A DNA stretch of 6,575 bases from Acidobacteriota bacterium (GTDB taxonomy: Bacteria > Acidobacteriota > Polarisedimenticolia > QHYA01). The notes under the pieces are model-generated. The model made no database searches and was not told the DNA's origin. It saw only the letters and a program-made list of their open reading frames with translations. Position numbers and translations under genes: made by a program. Shown here piece by piece: positions 1 through 6,100 of this stretch. How positions within the stretch are numbered: position 1 is the first letter of the stretch; each line of letters begins with the position of its first letter. The stretch spans positions 1 to 6,575 of the forward strand of contig QHYA01000173.1 in assembly GCA_003223995.1 (NCBI GenBank). The letters are read 5' to 3'.

Positions 1-4
1 GAGA

Positions 5-38
5 CGGGCCGGGACCTCCACCCGAACGTCCCGGCCCG
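5..38 (-). terminator. Strong hairpin downstream of hsp20, candidate terminator
   Basis: An 11-bp perfect inverted repeat (arms at 5-15 and 28-38, CGGGCCGGGAC against its complement) encloses a 12-base loop. It lies about 45 bases past the hsp20 stop codon on the minus strand. The stem is almost all G-C. A U-tract would have to lie at positions 1-4 or beyond the left edge, and the four visible bases (gaga) do not form one. Intrinsic termination is therefore plausible but unproven. It could equally be a stabilising 3' end, or serve a gene beyond the left edge. Confidence 0.45.
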
Positions 39-83
39 GAACAACCGTGAATCCGATCATCGACCGACAGCCGAACGCACCTT

Positions 84-527
84 CTAAGCGGCCTTGATCT
101 CGATTCTCTTGGCCTTCGCCGTTTCGGCCTTCGGCAGCACGAGCTCGAGAACACCGTCCTTGTAGCTCGCCCGGATCTTCGGAACGTCGACCGTCGTCGG
201 TAGAGCGAAGGTACGGGTGAAGCTGCCGTAGAAGCGCTCGCCCCGATGGTAATCCTCGTTCTTGACGTCCTCCTCGCGCGTCCGCTCGCCGCTGAGCGTG
301 AGGATGCCGTTCTCGACGTGGACGTCGATGTCCTTCTCCCTCATGCCGGGCAGCTCCGCCTTGAGCACGAGGCACTCTTCCTTCTCGAAAATGTCCACCG
401 CCGGCGCCCAAGCTCCCCAGGTGGCCTCATCGCCGCCCGTCTGGCGGGACATGTCCCCGAAGAGCCGGTTGATCCTGTCCTGCATGCCGGTGATACCCCT
501 GAATGGATCGAAGCGTACGAGTGTCAT
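84..527 (-). CDS. hsp20: Small heat-shock protein, Hsp20/alpha-crystallin family
   Basis: This 147-residue cytoplasmic chaperone belongs to a family that binds unfolding proteins without ATP and holds them for refolding by DnaK/ClpB. Residues 1-40 form the variable N-terminal arm, with an MTLVRFDPF opening and an amphipathic RINRLFGDM stretch that are typical of bacterial members. The alpha-crystallin domain runs from about residue 42 to 133. It contains the ELPGM turn (58-62), the ENGILTLSGER strands (72-82), the FYGSFTRTFALP segment (99-110) and the conserved DGVLELVLPK (124-133). The C-terminal tail carries the I-x-I oligomerisation motif (IEI, 142-144). Length and architecture are normal, so the gene should be functional. 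I chose the ATG at 527 because GGAGGT sits seven bases before it. An in-frame ATG at 560 would add eleven residues, lacks this site, and falls at the predicted transcription start. No other gene on this strand is close enough to share a transcript. The family assignment is secure; the client proteins cannot be inferred. Confidence 0.96.
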   Translation of the reverse strand: MTLVRFDPFRGITGMQDRINRLFGDMSRQTGGDEATWGAWAPAVDIFEKEECLVLKAELPGMREKDIDVHVENGILTLSGERTREEDVKNEDYHRGERFYGSFTRTFALPTTVDVPKIRASYKDGVLELVLPKAETAKAKRIEIKAA

Positions 528-532
528 TTTGT

Positions 533-540
533 CCACCTCC
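533..540 (-). promoter_or_regulatory. Ribosome binding site that fixes the hsp20 start
   Basis: On the minus strand GGAGGTGG precedes the ATG at 527. The GGAGGT core ends seven bases before the start codon, which is near-ideal spacing. This argues for 527 over the upstream in-frame ATG at 560. Confidence 0.85.
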
Positions 541-566
541 TGGATTCTCTTATCCTTCACGAGTGT

Positions 567-595
567 TCTTTAAGATCGCAGATGGAGCGTGTCAA
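567..595 (-). promoter_or_regulatory. Sigma-70-like promoter of hsp20
   Basis: Reading the minus strand, a perfect TTGACA (595-590) is followed after 17 bases by TAAAGA (572-567), a weak -10 box matching TATAAT at three of six positions. Transcription would begin near 560 and give a leader of about 33 bases containing the Shine-Dalgarno at 540-533. I looked for a sigma-32 heat-shock pair (CTTGAA and CCCCATNT at 13-15 bases) and for a CIRCE repeat and saw neither. Any heat control must therefore act differently, for example through RNA structure in the leader. Confidence 0.5.
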
Positions 596-622
596 GCAGT
601 CGAACGCCGCGCAGCGGCGTGT

Positions 623-877
623 CGGGAGATTGAAGGTGGCGCACCTGGGAAGCGGGAGCCTGATTCCGAGGAGCCCCTAAGGCCGGACGGTACACGAGTC
701 CAGCTCTCGGCGCGCACGATCGAGGCCTGGTACCACGCCTACCGCTGCGGTGGCTTCCAGGCCCTGTTTCCCCGCGACCGCGGGGATCGTGGCAGGAGCC
801 GGGCGATCGGCGCCGAGATCGCCGAGCACATCCTGCGCGCCAAGCGCGAGCGGCCCCGGCGCTCCATCTGCCGGATC
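623..877 (+). pseudogene. N-terminal fragment of a DDE transposase (IS481/Mu-integrase-like)
   Basis: About 85 codons in one frame match the helix-turn-helix part found at the N-terminus of many DDE integrase-like transposases. They include LSARTIEAWYHAYR (from 704), then GGF-ALFPRDR, DRGRSRAI, and AEHILRAKRERPRRSICRI. In this family the order is normally an HTH with an S-RT---W---Y pattern, a GG--AL-PK-R linker, a DRG-SR segment and a second helical region ending in RRSVRRIIRML, before the catalytic core. Here the match ends after CRI, and the frame hits a TGA at 902-904. The D-D-E catalytic domain is absent in all frames downstream, and no start codon or terminal inverted repeat is evident. 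I call it a dead remnant. The family is recognised from residue pattern only, so the exact IS family is uncertain. Confidence 0.72.
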
Positions 878-1105
878 GGAGCGGCTCGGTGGGTGGGAGA
901 ATGATCCGTCGAGGCCACGAGAACGGCCCCGAATGCCGGTGCGTAGCCGTGGGCCAACCGGATCACCCTCGACAGGCTCGTGGATCCAGCGCGAGCCCTC
1001 GGCCGCCTCCGCCGCCGCCTCGAAACAAGGTGCCGCGCCACGACGCTGCAGCCTTTAGCCCAGAAAAGCTCCATCACCGGTCACATCCGGCCGGGGCCGG
1101 CGAGT
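878..1105. other. Non-coding or decayed stretch
   Basis: I see no gene here. All frames give low-complexity arginine-, proline- and serine-rich translations without family motifs. A CCGCC-type triplet run near 998-1020 explains the proline or arginine tracts in the different frames. A minus-strand reading frame open through this stretch resembles nothing I know. The most likely content is the decayed remainder of the transposase or its insertion site. Confidence 0.45.
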
Positions 1106-1261
1106 TGGACGATGCTCATCTACAAAACATCCGGAGGGGGGATGAACTTCCAGGTCTATGACGGCGATGGCGTGCCACCCGGTCCTCCCGGCCTTGGCGT
1201 CCTCGAATGCCCCGGACCGCCAGGACCGGGGACGCAGGACAATGTGGACGCCTTCGACGAC
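1106..1261 (+). pseudogene. Fragment resembling a repetitive secreted protein (DGDG / DNVDAFDD type)
   Basis: One frame reads WTMLIYKTSGGGMNFQVY, then DGDGVPPGPPGLGVLE, then GPGTQDNVDAFDD. The order of an xxLY-like strand, a DGDG turn, a PPGLGxxE segment and a DNVDA(F/L)D motif recalls modules of large secreted proteins in environmental bacteria, often near PEP-CTERM or dockerin-like regions. Before and after it the frame degenerates into arginine/serine-rich sequence, with no signal peptide or start of a full gene. The ATG at 1142 follows GGAGGGGGG by only one to two bases, too close for an ordinary start. I treat this as a fragment. The resemblance is recalled from memory and tentative; chance low-complexity coding is the alternative. 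Confidence 0.3.
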
Positions 1262-1301
1262 CTCGTGTCCCCGCTGTTGCCGAGCGGCCGGCGTGGAGAG
1301 C

Positions 1302-1412
1302 CTACTTCACCTGATGGACGGGCATCTCGGTCGAGAGCATCTCGACGCGGATCGGTTCGATCGCGGGGATCGCGGCCTTCCCTGGATTGGATTGTGAGGG
1401 ATTCGTTTTCAC
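1302..1412 (-). CDS. Unidentified 36-codon ORF, possibly a gene remnant
   Basis: A GTG-started ORF of 36 codons ends in TAG. Its first dozen residues are polar (KTNPSQSNPGK). They are followed by AAIPAIEPIRVEMLSTEMPVHQVK, whose two-part style (I-P-I-E-P-I-R-V-E-M-L then T-E-M-P-V-H-Q) looks like real protein, unlike the other frames here. I do not recognise a family. No good Shine-Dalgarno lies immediately upstream: a GGAGG at 1436-1432 is too far from the GTG. A weak promoter-like pair, TTGTCC (1455-1450) and TACAAG (1431-1426) with 18 bases between, would start transcription almost at the GTG. The ORF lies just downstream, on the same strand, of the broken antitoxin-like sequence. It may be the head of a longer gene cut by the TAG at 1302-1304, but no convincing continuation was seen in any frame. 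Confidence 0.25.
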   Translation of the reverse strand: MKTNPSQSNPGKAAIPAIEPIRVEMLSTEMPVHQVK

Positions 1413-1428
1413 ACTCGTGTGTGTCTTG

Positions 1429-1625
1429 TAGTCTTTCTCCCTGCCTCCGGACAAGAGCGGTTAGATTCAGCAACTCGCGACGTGTCGGAGCGTCCCGATT
1501 CGCTTCAAGATGATAACGTCGCCATCGCCCACGACGACAAGTTAGGCGCCGGTCTCGAGGCCAAGCGCTTTCCGGGCGTCCTCAGGGATCACTACTTGCC
1601 CCTTCGAGGACAGGGGGGCTCGTGG
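1429..1625 (-). pseudogene. Broken AbrB/MazE-type antitoxin-like gene
   Basis: On the minus strand LSSKGQVVIPEDARKALGLE (from 1613) is the hallmark of the swapped-hairpin AbrB/SpoVT/MazE DNA-binding domain, normally followed by a G-x-x-x-x-V-x-x-x-G-D-x-V-x-L-x strand. Here GLETGA meets an in-frame TAA at 1544-1542. The same frame then resumes exactly as the family predicts with LVVVGDGDVIILKR. Shortly afterwards (about 1500-1489) the reading shifts to another frame giving APTRRELLNLTALVRRQGER, which resembles the C-terminal helical tail that binds a partner toxin. There are thus two lesions, a nonsense codon and a frameshift. No ATG lies at the expected place just before LSSKG; an in-frame GTG at 1661 would add sixteen unrelated residues. 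No intact toxin (MazF or PIN) follows downstream. The domain identification is strong. The inactivation is direct from the sequence, barring assembly errors. Confidence 0.75.
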
Positions 1626-1711
1626 CGACCGCTCGGCGAATGGTGGGACACTGGCTGGCACGTCCTCAGGTCGGCGGCCGGCATCCCGGACCGATGCGTG
1701 CTCTTTTCTGT

Positions 1712-1717
1712 TACTCT
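1712..1717 (+). promoter_or_regulatory. Possible -10 box for a leaderless helicase transcript
   Basis: TACTCT fits the minimal TANNNT pattern and lies six bases before the ATG at 1724, so the start codon itself would be about +1. No Shine-Dalgarno is visible between 1695 and 1723, which is pyrimidine-rich. No good -35 box is seen at the usual distance. The proposal rests on spacing and the missing ribosome site, and is weak. Confidence 0.3.
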
Positions 1718-1723
1718 CACCCC

Positions 1724-3097
1724 ATGCCATTTTCACGCTTTTCACTGAGTCACGAACTCCTGAAGGCTGTCCGGGAGCTCGGGTTTCAAAGGCCGACGCC
1801 CATCCAGGAACAGGCGATGCCTCCCGCGCTCGAGGGACGGGACATCCTCGCCTGCGCATCAACCGGAAGCGGCAAGACCGCCGCATTCCTGCTGCCTATT
1901 CTTCAAATGCTCATCGGAAAGCCCAGAGGCCGGACGCGAGCGCTCGTGCTCACACCGACCCGCGAGCTGGCGGCCCAGATCCACTCACACCTCGAGGCCC
2001 TGGCCGTTCACACTCCAGTGACCGGGGCCCCGGTCTATGGGGGCGTCGGCATGGGTCCTCAGGAGCACGCGTTTCGCAGCGGCACGGATGTCATCATCGC
2101 CACGCCGGGGAGGCTGCTCGACCACCTGCGCCGCCCGTATGCAAAGCTGCATTCGCTCTCGTTCCTCGTGCTCGACGAGGCCGACCGCATGTTAGACATG
2201 GGGTTCCTGCCGGACATCCGCCGCATCCTCCGTGAGATTCCGGCGCGACGGCAGACCTTGTTCTTCAGCGCGACGATCCCCCGGGAGATCGCCGCGCTTT
2301 CCGGGGAGATGCTCAAGAATCCGGTCACGATCAACCTCGAACGAAAGGCGACGCCGGCCGTCGGCATCACCCACGCGATCTACCCCGTTCCCCGGGAACT
2401 GAAATCCTCGCTGCTGGCCGAGCTGATCGCCCGCGACCTCGTCGCCGACGCGATCGTCTTCACCCGCACCAAGCACCGCGCCAACCGCCTCGCCGACTAC
2501 CTGGAGAACCGGGGCATTTCGACCGCGCGCATCCACGGCAACCGCCGGCAGGGACAGCGCACTGCGGCCCTGGAGGGGTTCAAGTCCGGGCGATTCCGAA
2601 TCCTCGTCGCAACCGACATCGTCGCCCGTGGAATCGACGTCGAGGCCCTTGGACACGTCATCAACTTCGACATCCCCGCGGACCCCGACTCATACATCCA
2701 CCGCGTGGGCCGGACGGCCCGTGTGGAGGAGAAGGGGGACGCGTTCACGCTGGTTTCACCCGATGAGGAGCCGGATCTTCGCGCGATCGAGCGTCGAATC
2801 GGCAAGGCACTCCCGCGTGTGATGCTTCCCGGGTTTGACTACGCGAAGAAGGCCCGGGAGAATCTCGAGATCCCTCTGACGGAACGTCTCGCGGCGCACC
2901 GCGCGCAGAAACACGGAGGCGCAAGGCGCCTGTCCCAGGCCCATACTGGTGACCGCGCCAGTGGCACTCGCAAGCCGCGCCCCTCCGGACAGCGACGCCG
3001 CTCCACGGGAGGACTCGACGCCCGCGCCCAGGCGATCCTCGACCGGCATGCCCCGGCGGCAGGCCCCGCCCGTCGCCGTTCGAGACGTCGCCGCTAG
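1724..3097 (+). CDS. rhlE: ATP-dependent RNA helicase, DEAD-box, RhlE-like
   Basis: This 457-residue cytoplasmic RNA helicase uses ATP to unwind short RNA duplexes; RhlE-type members act in ribosome assembly, RNA decay and cold adaptation. All motifs are present: upstream F (6) and the Q motif with FQRPTPIQ (21-28), Walker A ASTGSGKT (45-52), Ia PTRELA (78-83), GG (106-107), Ib TPGRL (127-131), DEAD (151-154) and SAT (182-184). The second RecA lobe has IVFTRTK (244-250), motif V VATDIVARGIDV (295-306) and motif VI HRVGRTAR (326-333). After about residue 390 comes a low-complexity, strongly basic tail ending in RRRSRRRR, typical of RhlE-like proteins and likely to bind RNA. No DbpA- or CsdA-type RNA-binding domain is seen. 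The start at 1724 gives the usual MPFSRFSLS opening; an earlier in-frame ATG at 1694 and a GTG at 1622 would add unrelated residues that overlap the antitoxin remnant. There is no clear Shine-Dalgarno. The glucan synthase begins 40 bases downstream on the same strand. Confidence 0.95.
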   Translation: MPFSRFSLSHELLKAVRELGFQRPTPIQEQAMPPALEGRDILACASTGSGKTAAFLLPILQMLIGKPRGRTRALVLTPTRELAAQIHSHLEALAVHTPVTGAPVYGGVGMGPQEHAFRSGTDVIIATPGRLLDHLRRPYAKLHSLSFLVLDEADRMLDMGFLPDIRRILREIPARRQTLFFSATIPREIAALSGEMLKNPVTINLERKATPAVGITHAIYPVPRELKSSLLAELIARDLVADAIVFTRTKHRANRLADYLENRGISTARIHGNRRQGQRTAALEGFKSGRFRILVATDIVARGIDVEALGHVINFDIPADPDSYIHRVGRTARVEEKGDAFTLVSPDEEPDLRAIERRIGKALPRVMLPGFDYAKKARENLEIPLTERLAAHRAQKHGGARRLSQAHTGDRASGTRKPRPSGQRRRSTGGLDARAQAILDRHAPAAGPARRRSRRRR

Positions 3098-3111
3098 AAC
3101 TCGTGACACTC

Positions 3112-3141
3112 GGAGGATGCACAGTGAAGGATGCAGGGTGA
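3112..3141 (+). promoter_or_regulatory. Translation-initiation region with a five-codon mini-ORF
   Basis: GGAGG (3112-3116) stands seven bases before a GTG at 3124 that opens a five-codon ORF (V-K-D-A-G) ending in TGA at 3139-3141. That stop overlaps the GTG at 3138-3140, the likely start of the glucan synthase, as GTGA. A second site, GAAGGA (3126-3131), is six bases before the same GTG. The arrangement would allow ribosomes finishing the mini-ORF to re-initiate on the large gene. An in-frame ATG at 3117 is the alternative start, but it directly abuts GGAGG and so is badly spaced. Confidence 0.4.
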
Positions 3142-6100
3142 AGTTCGCCGATGCACCGGGCTTCCCTGGTTCGGATCATCAGGAACCAATCCGTGCGGAG
3201 CTCTTCAGTATCGAGCGCCTCGAACAACACGGCCAAAGTCTCGCTGCGGCGCAGGCCATCACGACTGAGTCACGAAAGGGGCGATGGCTCTCCCCACGGG
3301 TGCGCGACAACGCCCGGATCCTACGGGACTCATACCGCGCGATCGCAGAGGCGATACGCGATGAGCGCTCGATCACACCGGCTGCGGAATGGTTCGTCGA
3401 CAACTTTCACATCGTAGAAGAACAATTGCGTGAAATCAGGGAGGACCTGCCGCCAGGCTACTACCGCGATCTTCCCAAGCTCGCGGCGGGTCATCTGAAA
3501 GACTATCCGCGCGTCTTCGGGCTGGCGTGGGCGTTCGTGGCACACACGGACAGCCAGTTCGACCCGGAGGCGCTGCTCCGCTTCGTTCGCTCCTACCAGC
3601 GCGTTCAGCCGCTGACGATCGGGGAGCTGTGGGCGATCGCGATCACGCTTCGCGTCGTCCTCATCGAGAACCTTCGGCGCCTGGCCGAACGCGTCGTCGC
3701 CGGGAGGAAGGCCCGCCAGGAAGCCGATGCACTCGCGGATCGTCTCCTCGGACTCGAGGTCGGCGCGAAGGCGGGGGAAGATCTGCTCGCCGACCTCGCC
3801 CGGCACCCGCTGCCGAGGGCTTTCGCCGTCCAGCTCGTGCAGCGGATGCGCGACCAGGATCCGGCAGTGACGCCCGCCCTGCGGTGGCTCGACGAGAGGC
3901 TTGCGGAGCAGAACACCACTCCGGACGAGATCGTGAGGGCCGAGCATCAGGCCCAGGCCGCGATGAACCTCACGGTCCGCAACGTCATCACCAGCATGCG
4001 TCTCATATCGGCGTTCGACTGGATGCAGTTCTTCGAAGACGTGAGCCTCGTGGACGAAGCGCTGCGTGATGGATCCGATTTCGCCGAGATGGATTTTTCG
4101 ACGCGGGACCGCTACAGGCACGCCATCGAGGATCTCTCGAGAGGCTCTGGCCTCACGGAGCTCGAGGTGACTCGGCGGGTGCTCGAGAGGGCACGGCTCT
4201 CAAACCGATCCACGAACCCGATGGCAAGTCTAGACGGCGGTATGGAGCATGACCCGGGCTACTACCTGATTTCCAAGGGTCGCGCCACGTTCGAGCGCCA
4301 GATCCGCTACCGCATTCCGCTCAGTCGCCGGTTCATCCGCCTGTACGTCGCAGGCGCGGCGCCGAGCTACGTGGCAACGATCGTGGGTGCGACAGCGTCG
4401 GTCCTCGGGCTGTCTCTTTTCGGCGCCGCGCAATCCGGAACCGGCGCCCGGTCGCTTCTTCTGCTGGGCCTTCTCGGCCTTGTGCCTGCCTCGCACGCGG
4501 CGATCGCACTCGTGAACCGCTTCGTCGCGGGCCTCATTGTCCCGAGGCACCTTCCCAGGCTGGAGCTGAAGAGCGGCGTGCCGGAGTCCCTTCGGACGCT
4601 GGTCGCCGTCCCGACGCTCCTGACGACCGAGCGCGAAGTCGAGGAGCTGATCGAGCGGCTGGAGGTTCATTACCTGGCCAATCCGGAAGGAGGCCTTCGT
4701 TTCGCCCTCCTCACTGACTGGATGGATGCCCGCGAGGAGACGCTGCCGGCAGATGATCCGCTTCTCGAGGTGGCGGCCCTGGGGATTGCACGGCTGAACG
4801 AACGCTACGGGCTTCTCCCCGAGGGCGGTCAGAGGTTCTTCCTCTTCCATCGAAAGCGCATCTGGAACGAACGCCAGGGACGGTGGATGGGATGGGAACG
4901 CAAGCGGGGGAAGCTGCACGAGTTGAACCGCATGCTCATGGGAGCCGGCGACACGAGTTTCGTGCCGGTTGGGGGGCTACCCCTAGCGGTGCCCTCCGGC
5001 ATCCGGTACGTCATCACTCTGGACGCCGACACACGGCTGCCTCGCGGAGCCGCAACCAAGCTGGTCGGCACGATGGCCCATCCTCTCAATCGGCCAAAAT
5101 TCGATCCGCGGTTGCGGCGTGTCGTCGATGGGTACGGAGTCCTCCAGCCTCGAATCACGCCGGACCTGCCCGCCCATCGCGAACGCTCACTCTACCGGCG
5201 CATCTCGTCGGGCCCTTCCGGAATCGATCCGTACGCGTCCGCGGTGTCGGATGTCTATCAGGACTTGTTTGGAGAGGGATCGTATGCAGGGAAGGGGATC
5301 TACGACGTGGAGGCGTTCGAGGCGAGTCTCGCGGGTCGCGCCCCCGAGAACGCTCTGCTGAGCCACGATCTATTCGAGGGAGTCTTCGTGCGGGCGGCGT
5401 TCGTGGCCGACATCGAACTGATCGAAAACTTCCCGTCGCAGTACGAGGTCGCTGCCGCACGCCAGCATCGTTGGGCCCGCGGTGACTGGCAACTGCTTCC
5501 CTGGATCCTCGGAATCGCGCCGGATGCGGAAGGCCGGCTGCGCCGTGCCCGCCTTCTGGCGATCGGGCGCTGGAAGATGCTCGACAATCTGAGGCGCACT
5601 CTGTTTCCGCCGGCGACCTTCCTCGCCCTCGTGACCGGCTGGCTGATCTGTGCGGCTCCCGCGCTCTGGACGGCGAGCGTCCTCGCGATGATCGCAGTAC
5701 CCGCTTTCGTGCCCATCGTCGATGGGTTGCTTCCTCGCCGGAGCGGGATCTCGAAACGAAGCCACCTCGTGAATTTCGCGAAAGACACCATCACGGCCTT
5801 CGCGCAGGTCTGCCTCACCGTCGCCCTTCTCGCCCATCAGGCGTGGCTGATGGCCGACGCGATCATCCGGACGCTCGTCCGGCTCTTCGTGACGCGCCGT
5901 AAGCTGCTCGAATGGGTCACCGAGGCGCAGACAAGGTCCCGTTTCGGATTCGAGGCGGCGGGACTTTGGCGCATGAGCGGAGCCGTGGCGCTCGCCTTTC
6001 TCGCGGCTTGTGCCGTTTCCGTGATGCGAGCGGCGGCGTGGCCGTCTGCCATGGTGCCGATCCTCCTCTGGGCAGGGTCGCCCTGGATCGCTCGTCGCAT

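Noticed and set aside
528..560. Alternative hsp20 start at ATG 560, adding eleven residues
   Set aside because: The extra residues are not family-like, the ATG falls at the predicted transcription start, and the strong GGAGGT at 540-535 serves ATG 527.
541..600. Sigma-32 heat-shock promoter or CIRCE operator upstream of hsp20
   Set aside because: CTTGAC followed by CCATCT is spaced only five bases apart instead of 13-15, and no TTAGCACTC inverted repeat is present.
246..680. Long open frame on the plus strand across hsp20
   Set aside because: It is antisense to a clearly real Hsp20 gene, its translation shows no family motifs, and GC-rich coding DNA commonly leaves the opposite strand open.
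889..1161. Proline-rich open frame on the plus strand
   Set aside because: The proline run comes from a CCGCC-type triplet tract; the same tract reads as serine/alanine or arginine in other frames, and no motif or start signal supports it.
1330..1346. Inverted repeat GTCGAGA-gca-TCTCGAC as an operator
   Set aside because: It coincides with codons for repeated E-M residues in the 36-codon ORF, is only 7 bp, and lies far from any promoter of an intact gene.
1622..1723. Longer N-terminus of the helicase from GTG 1622 or ATG 1694
   Set aside because: The added residues are unlike RhlE and overlap the antitoxin remnant. MPFSRFSLS at 1724 matches the usual beginning.
3330..4121. 263-codon open frame on the minus strand
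   Set aside because: It mirrors the conserved N-terminal part of the glucan synthase. It is a shadow, with no ribosome site or recognisable domain.
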